In this document: one piece after another, positions 11,470 through 23,200 of the stretch | Numbering within the stretch: the stretch's first letter is position 1 | How the letters are laid out: every line of letters begins with the position of its first letter | Source of the DNA: Durusdinium trenchii | Taxonomy: Eukaryota > Sar > Dinophyceae > Suessiales > Symbiodiniaceae | Length of the DNA: 64,000 bases | Direction: 5' to 3' | Assembly: GCA_963970005.1 (NCBI GenBank) | Contig: CAXAMN010005280.1 | Span: 272,332-336,331, forward strand | Notes under the pieces: model-generated | What the model was told of the DNA's origin: nothing | The model's database searches: none | What the model saw: the letters and a program-made list of their open reading frames with translations, nothing else | Program-made: the position numbers and the translations under genes

Positions 11470-13766
11470 TCTGCAGGTGAGAGGCTGCTATAGTAGCGTC
11501 TTCAGTAGCGACACGAACGGCTTCTGCATACTCAGGACGATCAGGTGTAAACCGTTTCCTCTTCTTCTTTGGACGGGATTGGACTGCCCTCCAACTGGGG
11601 GAAGACTCAACAGCATGGGTGAACACACGTGGACAATCGTCAAAACGAATCTGTTGCTTTACAAAACTGTCAATGTTTTCTGCGTTGTCAAAATCGGTGC
11701 ACATAGTCTGTGATGAGGAGAGGACCGGCATGGCCACGCTTCCCAGCTGGCGAGTGATGGGGACGCAGGATCCTTGAGAGACCACTGCGGCCATGACCAT
11801 CGCACGCAGGAGGCAGACAGCTGCCGGCGCGGTCGAAGAAGAAGACTTTCCACCTTTCTTCCGCTGGCTTTCAGAGCCAGTGGAAGCATCGAAGCATGAT
11901 GATCCACAAGAGCTACTTCTCTTGCGTGGCTTTTCCTTCTTCTTTTTCTTCTTCTTGTCCTCTTTCTTCGCAGGGACAGTTTTCTCTTGGGCGTTGGAAC
12001 GCGCAGTCCGTGACACGATGACAGTGGCCTGCCTTCCAGAACTTGCACGTCTCCTTCCGAGAGCCTGGCGTAAGTGATCTGGATTGCGATCGACTGCGTT
12101 CCTTCCCCTTTCCTTTTCCTTTTGTCGCGGCCTTTCTCGTGCTTGTAAGGACATGAGGACATGATGCGCAGCGTTTGCACTTCCCGGTCTTTTGGAATTC
12201 GAAACATACTCCCTTCTTTGGGAGCAGGCACTGCTGTGTCTTTGGCCCCGAGCGAACATTGTCATCGGGTTCCTTCTTCATCCCCGCCAAAACGCTATCC
12301 CACTTGTTTATGAACCCCTTCAAGTCGTCATTGACCATTTTCACGGACATCAAGTACTCCAGTCCGTAGATCGCACCGTGCTTAATGCTGGTCGCGAAAT
12401 ACTCATGGAAACGCAGCGACAAACGCCTGCCCTTCACGGGCTTTTCTTCTCTTGCCCGCAGTTCCTTGAAGGTAGCAATCTGACGACCAAGGTCCCCCTC
12501 GGCGCAATTTGTCAAGCTTGCAAGTAGCTTGGCGTCGAGGGTGGCGAATCCCTCTGAATCATCTAGCACGTCCACGGTCTGAGCATCGGCGTAAACCTTG
12601 CCTACCCAGATCCTTGCCTCGTCTGGCTTCGCTGAAGCCGCAGCAATGTTGTCCCGCACCTTGATCTTCCAATCTCACGATACTTTTCTAGTGTGGGAAA
12701 CTTGGGAATCAGGATCTTGTCGGCCTCTTTAGCCTTTGGGTCACGATCCCTCTCCTTAGCCTTTCGCTGCTGCTTCTTCAACTCTTTGCGGATGATCCGT
12801 GCCAAACACGATGATTCAGAACTTGAGTCATCAGATCCACTGTCATCATCAGACGAATCGGATGGCGGCGGAGAAGGAGAACGCCTCTTCTTCCTTTCTT
12901 TGGATCGTCCTCTCCTGGGACTCTTGTCCTGTTTCTTCTCCTTCCGCTTTTCCTTTTTGTCCTTATTGGACTTTCGTTCATCCTCTTCATCAGCGTCTGA
13001 GGGATGAGGTTCTCCTCCGCCAGGGTTCCCGGACTTCTCCATGTGAGTGCGGAGACTCGCAGGAGGCAAAGCTGGGGAATTTGCTGCATTGGTGTCACAG
13101 GCACTCGGTTCCCCGAGGCGTTTTCAAACCTATCTCTCAACTCTTTGATGATCCGACTTTGCTCAGCAAGCTCTGACCGGAGGGCATCCTCTCTTTGCCT
13201 AGCAAACGCCCTTTCGTTCTCTGCAATCGAATGCCTCTCAAGAGCCCAGCGATCGAGATAGGCCCTTTGGTCTTTCTTGCACTTGTTCTGCTTGTTGGGC
13301 CTGGTTCACGTCGTTCATTCGTTGCATGGTGAGTGCTTCACGTTGTTGTTGGGGTCCTCTACGAAAGCTCTCGCCTCATCGGCTACGACATCACGAACTG
13401 CCTAGCTTCTTCAACAAACTGTTGACCCTGTTCTGCCATCAGAGCCTGGTGCCTTAGTTCAGCGATTTCCGCCATCTGAGCTGATCGGTCCTGATTCACG
13501 AAGACCGCTTGTTGATGGATCTGCCTCGCATCAACGTGCTGCAAATTCAGCGTCGGGGACGGTTCAACGCCGATCGGAGACGTACCAGTCACTGTAGGCA
13601 ACAGGTTCCCCTGTGCGATGGATGAAGGAGGCACTGGAGGCCTACGCAAGTCCAACGGCACAACCGGAAGTTCCTCGGCTGGGGAGCTAGACATAGCAGG
13701 AGATGTCGGAACATAACCTGATCGAGATCGATCGTCACGGGAACGAATCTCACCATCATCGGCCAT
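11470..13766 (-). pseudogene. Copia relic B2: gag (decayed)
   Basis: The start at 13766 (MADDGEIRSRDDRSR) corresponds to the Gag start of element B (MADRPFEPIRDGTDRSRSRV), at nearly the same distance from the LTR (85 against 88 bases). A Lys/Ser-rich stretch follows, then the capsid-like core (LLASLTNCAEGDLGRQIATF, LRFHEYFATSIKHGAIYGLE). After that come two Cys/His clusters: CFEFQKTGKCKRCASCPH and CKFWKAGHCHRVTDCAF. The frame changes at least four times. It lacks the 6.8-kb insertion found in element B's gag, so it serves as an approximate empty-site reference. Confidence 0.8.
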
Positions 13767-13818
13767 GGCTACTAGGTAGCGTCCTACCTGCGGTGGAGAG
13801 CAGCTAGACCTACAAGCA

Positions 13819-13850
13819 CGTACCGCGCTTTGGCGATACGGCTGATAACC
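13819..13850 (-). other. Primer-binding region of relic B2
   Basis: This 32-base block abuts the relic LTR. It differs from the block next to the 5' LTR of element B (55222-55253) at one position, although the adjoining LTRs are strongly diverged. In element sense it begins GGTTATCAGCC. Such selective conservation fits the minus-strand primer-binding site. See the finding on a half-tRNA primer. Confidence 0.65.
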
Positions 13851-13965
13851 TGTAGTTACAGGCAATCGACCGACTAATACCACGAAGTCGCACCTGTTGT
13901 CACTTGAGCCAAACACGGTAGTAAGTACAAATTAGCCCAGCTGGAGACCCCAATAGCAAGATACA
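13851..13965 (-). repeat. Diverged 5' LTR of relic B2
   Basis: It begins TG and ends CA. It aligns end to end with the 109-bp LTR of element B: TGTAGTTACAGGC against TGAATTTACAGGC at one end, GCAAGATACA against GCAAATACA at the other. It keeps the string CTTGAGCCAAA at 13903-13913. No partner LTR exists because the 3' part of this copy is lost. Confidence 0.6.
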
Positions 13966-14027
13966 AACCGGGACAAAAAGAAAAATCTGGAAACAGCTGC
14001 TGTTTTCAACACATCGACCATCTCTTC

Positions 14028-16053
14028 CTGGGACACCATCATCACATAACCGGGACACCATCACAAAATGACCAGGGCACCATCAAAACATGACCGAGAC
14101 ACCGTCACAACATGNNNNNNNNNNACCATCAAAACATGACCGAGACACCGTCACAACATGATTGGGACACCATCACAACATAACCGGGACACCATCACAA
14201 GCTGACCGGGACAGCAGCATGACATGACGAGGACACCATCACAACATGACCGGGACACTATCACAACATGACCGGGACACCGTCACATGACCCGGACACC
14301 ATCAAAACATAACCGGCACACCGCCAAAACATGACCGGGACACCATCACAACATGACCGGGACACCATCAAAACATGATGGGGACACCGTGAGCGAGACA
14401 CCATCACAACATGACTGGGACACCGTCACAACATGACTGAGACACAATCACAACATGACCGGGACACCATCACAAGGTGACCGGGACACCAACATGACAT
14501 GACGGGAAAACCATCACAAGATGACGAGGACACCATCACAACATGACCGGAACACCGTCACATGACCCGGACACCATCAAAACATAACCGGCACAAGGCC
14601 AAAACATGACCAGGACACCATCACAAGGTGACCGGGACACCATCAAAACATGACCGGGACACCGTCACACATGACTGGGACACAATCACAACATGACCGG
14701 GACACCATCACAAGGTGACCGGGACACCAACATGACACGACGGGAAAACCATCACAAGATGACCAGGACACCATCACAACATGACCGGGACACCCTCACA
14801 TGACCCGGACAGACACCATCAAAACATAACCGGCACACCGCCAAAACATGACCAGGACACCATCACAACAGGACCGGGACGCCATCAAAACATGACCGGG
14901 ACACCGTCACAACACGACCGGGACACCATCAAAACATGACCGGGACACCATCAAAACATGACCGGGACACCATCAAAACAGGACCGGGACACCATCACAA
15001 CATGACTGGGACACAATCAAAACATGATCGGGACACCATCACAACATGACCGCGCCACCATCACATGATCGGGACACCATCAAAACATGACCGGGACACC
15101 GTCACAACATGACTGGGACACAATCACAACATGACCGGGACACCATCACAAGGTGACCGGGACACCAACATGACATGACGGGAAAACCATCACGACACCA
15201 TCACAACATGACCGGGACACCGTCACATGACCCGGACACCATCAAAACATAACCGGCACACCGCCAAAACATGACCAGGACACCATCATCACAACACGAC
15301 CGGAACACCATCAAAACATGACTGGGACACCATCACAACATGACCGGGACACCATCAAAACATGACCGGGACACCATCAAAACAGGACCGGGGCACCATC
15401 ACAACATGACTGGGACACAATCAAAACATGATCGGGACACGATCACAACATGACCGCGCCACCATCACATGATCGGGGCACCATCAAAACATGACCGGGA
15501 CACCGTCACAACACGACCGGGACACCATCAAAACATGCCCGGGACACAATCGCAACATGACCGGGACACCATCACAAGGTGACCGGGACACCAACATGAC
15601 ATGACGGGAAAACCATCACGACACCATCAAAACATGACCGGGACACCGTCACATGACCCGGACACCATCAAAACATAACCGGCACACCGCCAAAACATGA
15701 CCAGGACACCATCACAACACGACACCATCACATGATCGGGACACCATCAAAACATGACCGGGACACCGTCACAACACGACCGGGACACCATCAAAACATG
15801 CCCAGGACACCATCACAACATGACCGGGACACCATCACAACATGACCGGGACACCTTCAAAACATGACCGGGACACCATCACAACATGACCAGGACACCA
15901 TCAAAACATGACCGGGACACCATCAAAACAGGACCGGGACACCATCACAACATGACTGGGTCACAATCAAAACATGATCGGGACACCATCAAAACATGAC
16001 CGGGACACCAGCATCACATGCGGACGCCATCAAAACATGACCGGGACACCATC
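14028..16053. repeat. 22-bp minisatellite array with higher-order repeats
   Basis: About 2 kb of tandem, mutually diverged copies of a 22-base unit near ACCGGGACACCATCACAACATG. Variants are CATCAAAACATG, CGTCACAACATG and a shortened GTCACATGACCCGGACACC. A composite block (AGGTGACCGGGACACCAACA followed by a diverged ATGACGGG unit) recurs near 14478, 14715, 15151 and 15571. The array therefore has higher-order periodicity of about 240 and about 430 bases. No long open frame is conserved through it. Homogenised blocks imply recent unequal exchange or slippage. Confidence 0.95.
14115..14124. other. Assembly gap (10 N)
   Basis: Ten undetermined bases inside the minisatellite. The repeat number, and so the array length, is not reliable. 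Confidence 0.99.
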
Positions 16054-17204
16054 CGCCCACCAGCTCTGACGGTGACCCGACGGCGCCCGTCCGCCTATTA
16101 GTTTTGCAAGACCCCATAGCATGGCTATTGGGGAAGTAAGTGAGACACTAGCATGCAACAACACTTTTGAGCGTGCATGTTGGTTTTGCACATGCGTTTC
16201 CTGAAGCAAGAAAGGTATATGAGCGATTTTTGCAGGATTCCAGCGAAAGTTACATGAGCTATTTGGCAGGTATGTTTACTGAAGCAAGATCCCAGCACTA
16301 AAGCAATTCACTGAAGTGTCATAATACCACCTCCGTAGCAGCAACTCTGGAAAACCACACCTGCAAGCGGCAGATGTACTTAGTTACTTGTAGCATACCT
16401 CCAAATGCAGATACAGTATACGTCTCAAGCGTAGTCTACAGAAGAACTGGTCGCAAACGCTCCCAGCTGGAGCGCGAAGGCTCTTGAAAAAGCTGCCAAC
16501 TCCAACCCAATGTTGAGGCAAGCACAACTAACATGAAACCTAGGGGCACATGTTCCATCTTAAATTTGGGCACTATCATGGAATTGTTCAAGATGCCTCT
16601 TATACAGGCTGGGATATTGAACATGGAAGCTTCCCAGAGACACTTTGAACTTTTTCAGGTTCATGTTTTTTCGTTCTAAGATTTTTCATGGGAGGATACC
16701 ACAATAATGTTAGATTCGTATGATCAGGGGGATCAACCTCTCAATGTGCGTTTTTTCCAGGAAGGTGTTAGGGCAGCCGCAAAAATAGTCACCTACAGAG
16801 TTCATGTAATTTTGCGTTCATGTGCCTTCATTCTGCGTTCTGCGTCAATTTGCTTTCATTTGTGTTCATTTGTTCTTTTTAATCTGGGGCTGAGTTTTAT
16901 AAATATGGATCTTTCTGGAAATCCGCCGGCCTGCCGGCGTGTTTTGTGGATTGTTTTGGTTAGTATTGCTTGCGTTGGTTTCTATCTACGGCTTGTCTCT
17001 CCGCGCGGATTTTTCGACAGCCTGACGCTCCCCCCCCCCCTTGAAATGTATAGGCATACTTGTACAGGTTCCACTCCAGTGGCCTATCTAGTGTGTCCAT
17101 GCTTGACTGCCATAAGGCTCAAGGGATATAGGATAAGACTCTGCGTGAGCAAAAGACACTAGCGGTCTGCACCTCTACCGTGTACGCCCTAGTCACTCTT
17201 TCAG
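16054..17204. other. Noncoding spacer and probable 5' LTR/leader of element A
   Basis: No supported gene. A 151-codon frame at 16707-17162 is Cys/Leu/Arg-rich with no recognisable domain. The stretch ends in CTTTCAG directly before a tRNA-like primer-binding sequence, so its right part should be the 5' LTR of element A. I could not find a matching copy downstream of 31.4 kb. A run of ten or so C lies at about 17030-17040. Confidence 0.4.
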
Positions 17205-17216
17205 TGGTAGCGGAGC
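17205..17216 (+). other. Candidate primer-binding site of element A
   Basis: TGGTAGCGGAGC has the form expected for complementarity to the 3' end of initiator Met-tRNA (…GCUACCA-3'), the usual primer of Ty1/copia elements. It sits 77 bases before the Gag ATG, just after a CTTTCA end that would suit an LTR terminus. Confidence 0.5.
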
Positions 17217-17281
17217 AGTGATCCTGGAAGACCCAGGTGAGCTCCTTTCCTAGGCATAGAATTGCTTGTGGGCAAACGGCC

Positions 17282-20200
17282 ATGGATTGGATTGACGACT
17301 GGGAAGAGCCTGATGCGGATGTGGCTTATGAGCCAGCAGCCTACGTGAATAGGCATGTGAGAAGAGAACCAGCAGCGATAGCTATGACAACACAGGTCAC
17401 TACAAAGGTGCCCCCATCTTATGATGGAAAGACTTCATGGTTTTCCTATGAGGATGCCATAGACGATTGGTGTGATATCACCGAGCTGGAGGATGAGAAG
17501 AGAGGACCAGCATTGAGAAACCGACTAGAAGGAGAAGCAGCTGTATACAAGCGAGTTTTAGACAGAGATGCATTGAAGGCTAATGAGCCACCAGGAGCTG
17601 GAGTAGATTACTTCAAGAGAGTACTACGACCATATTTTGTGAAAGGATCAACCAATGTATTCCTATACAGGTTTATGCAATTCGTGCGATTCAATCGAGG
17701 ATCAGCCGACATGATGAAGTGGATGACAAGATTTCAGATTTTACTCCAAAGGCTTATGAGCAGTTGGATGGACATGTTGGATCCAGTAACACAAGTACAC
17801 CCACAGGTACAAGCTCAAATGCAAGCTGATGCAGCGGTGACTGGAGTAGCTCCAACAGCAGAAAGAGTACAGGAAATCATGCAGAATGTCAATGGCAATC
17901 TGAGAATTCTTCATCAGAACGATTTTCCTTTAGGAGAAAATCTGATTGCCCTACTCATGCTGTCACTTGCAGATTTGTCTCAGGACCAGCGAAACACTTT
18001 GACCTCTTTGATGACTCATCGTGGTAGAGTCCTGCAGCAATACACCACAACAGAGTTGAGGACAGTTTTCATTGAGATGTTCTGCACGACAAAGACTTCA
18101 GTAGACAATCCTTTGATGCAGCCGACAGGTGCTGGAGGTAGAAGATCATTCCTTGTGATGGAAGAAGGAGAACTCGATGGTACATTTGGCTATTGGGCCG
18201 AAGATGAAGAAGATGGAACAGAAGGATTCCTAGATGCCCTGGACGATGTCTTTTGGGTATATGATGAACAGAATTTCTCTTGGTTCCAGAGGAGATTCCA
18301 AGGAAGAAGAGCCAGAAAAGGCAAAGGAAAAGGAAGAAGAAAAGGAAAAGGAAGATCAGGCCGCAGATTTTTCAGACCTCGAGGAAAAGGAAAAGGAAAG
18401 AGACGAGGTAAAGGCCGTTATGCTGATGAGCAATCGACAACTTATCCAGAAGAGTATTATGAAGAGAATCCTTATGAGGACACTTGGGAGTCAAATCAAG
18501 TAGCATATGATGCTATCATTGCCGAAGATATGAATGACTATCTTCAAGGAGAACATGAAGATGCCAATGACTTTTGGCAACAACTTGAAGAAGCATGGTT
18601 TTCCCACAAAGGAAAGGGAAAAGGCAAGAGAAAAGGCAAGAAAGGAAAAGGAAAAGATAAAGGAGATGGCAAACAAGATGCAAACTATGCAAATCAACAA
18701 CAGCCACGTTCTTTACCTGCACCTTCAAGAACTTCACAAGCATCAGGAAGCAACCAAGGTTTCTTTGCACATTGTGTGACAACAGTAGCTGAAGTCCATG
18801 ACAGTGAGGTGGACTTGCTGTCAGGCATGATGACCTCATGTCAGGATGAAGCTGACTGTAATGTCAACAATGGTGAGACGATCTTCGATGGCATGAGTGC
18901 CCCTGTGAGGTACTCTTTGTCAGAGGAGATGCTCACAGATGCTCCTGATGGCTTTGCGCTTATGAGCGCTGAGGAAGAAGTGAAAGAGATGCAGGCTGTT
19001 TCATTTTTGACTGAAAATCGCTTCCCGCCAACTATTGCAATCCTGGACATTGGATGCACTAGAGCTATGGGATCAAGGCGTGCAGTCGATTACTTTTGTA
19101 ACTATGTCGACAATCATCCAGACTGTGGACTATGGTACTCTTTTGAGTCTACCAAGAGCAAGTTTTACTTTGCCAATTCTCAGAAGGCTTCTTGCTCTCA
19201 GAAACTGGTGATTTACATGTATGATCGTGCATGGACGATCCACCATACAGAGTTTGACATAGTTGAAGAAGGAGAAGTCCCTTTGCTTATGAGCTTGCCA
19301 CAGATGAGAAACTTAGGATTTGAACTCAGGCTGACACCTCAACATGCTTACCTGACATCGGTGCCTCTTGGTATCAAATTTTTGGAGTTGAAGGTGGCAG
19401 CCAGTACTCATCTTGTTTTGGACTTCCAAGATATTGCATGGTATCTGTCTGACGTGCGTTTGCAGGCTCGGCGCGAGAAGAGCTTTTACTCTCACTTCAC
19501 TCACTATGAATATGGCCATATTTCGGTTGATCACAATAGTGATGAAGATGAAGCTGAGCATGCATATCCTGTGGTTGACTACTGGGAAGTAGATCTTCAC
19601 AAGAGAGAACTGACACGTCACCACAAGGATTACAGGAAGATTCTTTTCCCAGCAACTAAGTCCTGTCCTGTAGACACTGACTTGCTGGAAGACTTGCGAC
19701 TGACAATCATCAAGAAGAAAGAAGGAGGAGAAGAGATCAAGAAGATAGATGATTGGCGCAAGGCAAAATGGAAGGACCTACAAATTGGCTATGAATGGCG
19801 TGGTAGAACAATTTTTAAGTTCAAGCCAGATGCCAAAATTCCGGATCTAAAGATCAGGAAGGCTGGCATTGAGCACCGTGGCATTGGTGATCCCGATGCA
19901 GTGGTGCGCTCCTCCTCAGAGAAGGTTCCCATTGCAAAGGACAGGGAACCAGGCTTCTCTTCAGAGAAGGAAGGTGCACCATCCAGTGCCGCGGAAAAGC
20001 CCGTGCCGCCGAAGTTTCGGTATACATCCAAGGGTTGTGATCCATTTTGGAAAGGACACAAGTCGAAACCATCTGAGCCTCCAATTGATTTAAAGGGTGA
20101 TGATCCTGAAGGGTATACTCCCTCAGAACCACCTGAGAGGCCAGAAGGTGAACTTGTAGAAATTCCTAAAGCATCAAAAGGACCATCAAGTGATAAACAT

Positions 20201-23200
20201 GAACCACTTGAACCAGGTGATGGCGCTCTTGAGCCTAGGCGGATTTCAATCCCATTACCTGGTAGTGAAGTTGTTGCAATGACACCGGCATATAGGAAGA
20301 TGTTGCAGAGACTGGAGGACAAGGTAGAGCTTTATAAGCTTCATGTGAAGCACTACCATATGAGTCCTACTCAGTTTCGTAGACGTGTTTCTATGTTGAA
20401 GCTTCCTGACTCTGTTTTAGAGAAGTATGAATCAGTTGTCAGGAACTGCCGTGTTTGTAACACTTCAGTGGCACCTCCGCCACGAGCCAGAGTCTCCGGT
20501 ATTAGAGCTTCATGTTTTGGTGATGTTGTTTTTGCTGATCATTGTGAGGTTGAACTTCACAAGAACAAGTATATCATTCTACTTGTTCTTGATGGTGCCA
20601 CAAATCTTCTCTGGGCTACGGCACAGAAAGACCTCATAGATCAAACCACCATCCAAGCATTGAGGCAATGGTCTGATGAGAACAATTGTGTTCCGAAGGC
20701 CATCGTAGGAGACGAAGCCCTTTTCACAGATGCTTTTGTTGAATACTACAGGTTTCATGGTATACAACAATGTCCTTGTGGGCCAAGAACTCCTTGGCCG
20801 AACCGAGCAGAGACAGCTGTACGTTTGTTCAAACGTATGTGGCATGTTAGGAAGGTAGATCTGGATGACCCACGTTTTCGTGGTGTTACGGTCAGAGAAG
20901 TGGTCAAGAAAGTAGTGTGGGCAAGAAATTGTCAGTTGACTATCAGTGGATACTCACCAATAGAGATAGCAACTGGAAGACGTCCACCAGATCTTTTTGA
21001 CCTAGAGACCGCAAGCCCTGAGCAATTGTCAGCTAGTGCAGCCGCACAAGATCGTACAAATCTGGAACTACAACGTGTAGCTTTGAGAGCTCATCAAGAA
21101 GCACGACAAGCTCAGGACCTTCGAGCAGATCTTGCAAGAAGGACTATGCCAAGCGACGGTCCCTATTTCCAAGGAGAGAAGGTTTTCGTTTGGACTCAGG
21201 ATTCATCAAAGTTCAAGGATAAAGGACGTTGGGTTCGTGCCACAGTACTTGGACAAGAAGGAGCTATGGTCCAAGCCAACACTGGTAAGGCAGTGGTACG
21301 TGTGAATCAGTCAAAGGTTAGACGAGATCACGATGAGTGGCATGATGTTTCCATACCGGCATTAGACGATGAGAATCCGGAGAACTTACGTGAAGATCAC
21401 GAACTGTATGTTGATGCCGAATTTGGAGAACAGTCCTTTTTCTTCTGTAATGATGATCATCCTGATGTTGTTGAGTTACTTCATGGAAACAGTGGATTAT
21501 CTTGGTTTCTTTCAAAGAATGGTGTTAGAGTTGCATCTCCTATGGATTTCAAGGCAGGATACAACTTTTCCACTCTGAAGGGTCAAGATGGTATTTGGCA
21601 GCAACTTGAGAGGTTGCAGCCACACTGTGTAGTGATCAACAATCCTTCTCCTAAACAGAACAGAGCTTCTATTTGGTTGCTATGTTGCAATGTGATTGAG
21701 TGGCAGTTGAGAAGGAAGAAACATGTGTTTGTGACTGTTCCCAAAGGAAACAAGTTTTGTCTGTTTTTGCAGAAGTTCATTTCTTCTTTGAAGAATCCGA
21801 TTTTTGCTTTTGATGTGAATATGAATTGTTTCTGCTATTGTCCTAAGGGAATTAGTTACGTGACAGTCTTCCATTCCTACGCATCCTGCCAAGGATGGAA
21901 AGGTATTGGTGACTGTTCATTTCAAGCTAAAACAGTGCAAGCCACGAGAAGCAACCAGTACTTCAAGGATCCTGACTGGAAGAAGTTTCCTTTTTCATTT
22001 CTGGTTGAGATGAATCGTTTTCTTCCTTATAGTGAGACTTCCGACAAGCGTCAGAGTTTCCTTATTGAAGATCTTCTGGAGAATTTTGACTCTGGAAGTT
22101 TGTGTGGAACAGCTCTTTTGTTAGAGAGAGAAGCTCATCAGTCAATTTTGCTGAATTCCGTAAGAACGGAAGAGACGACGGAAATTCCGGTTCCACTTCG
22201 ACATATACTACCACAAAGGTTCACTACGACTGAACTGATCAGAACTTTGAGGCAGGTCGATGCACTACCTCAGAGATCAGAGTTTGATGTGACAACATCC
22301 TCTGACTCTCGAATTGTGTCATTGATTCCAGGCCTGAAGGAGATTAGACGAAGAACCTTGCCACAGATGTATTTTGAGAGATGTAAGGTTTATCGTGGTA
22401 CTTTTGGCAGAGTGCATCCTCTCTTCAATTCTGAAGATGATGCAGTGTTGATTATGTGGAAGCCAGGAAAATACCATCAGGTTTTCTTTATGTTTGTGTC
22501 ACAACTGTCTCCTCATCGTGAACAGTTTTTGATAGATCATTGGAGTATGATAGTTTTCGAGGCAGAGACGACAGGCGCTGTGAAGCGCATTGTGACTCCT
22601 GATGAAGTAGCTCTAGAGGATCCAAGGGATCAACCTCCAGACTACGGACCACCGATGGATGATGATATGACTTATGAGCCAAATCCAGTCTCGGGGGAAC
22701 AGCAGTATTTTGATCCAGATGATGAAGATATGAATCCGCCTGGTGGTGGACCGGGTGGCAACCCTGATGATCATCAGGGTGGACAACCTCCGGGACCACC
22801 TCCGACAGGTCCCGCAGCTGTTCCGAATCAGTTCGGAAATCCCGATGTTCCTTTAGAGCAACTCGGGTATCCATCGAGCGATCCGGAAGAGGCAATGCCG
22901 GAGATTTCGAGTGAATCCCGTCCGCCAGATGATCCGGGTCAACCGCCGATAGGTTTTCCGATCGATACGGATCCCGTTCATCCGTTCGTTCCGTCGCCCG
23001 ATTCGAATACGCCGGAGCCAGAACCATATGTTCCGGAGAATCGTGAACGTCACAGCAAGCAAATGCGGAAGCTTTCTGTGGACTCAACTGATGCTTTGCC
23101 AAAGGCCAAGGTGAAGTTTCAGGTTAAACATTCTAAGGTTCAGTTGCCGGGACATGATGAACCTATTCCGGCACCTCCGAAATCTGTTCCGAGAAGTTTC

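Noticed and set aside
14028..16053. CRISPR-like look of regular 22-bp repeats
   Set aside because: Units are contiguous with no unique spacers, the context is eukaryotic and there are no cas genes. It is a minisatellite.
16707..17162. 151-codon plus-strand frame before element A
   Set aside because: Sits in the probable LTR/leader, with Cys/Arg-rich composition and no motif.
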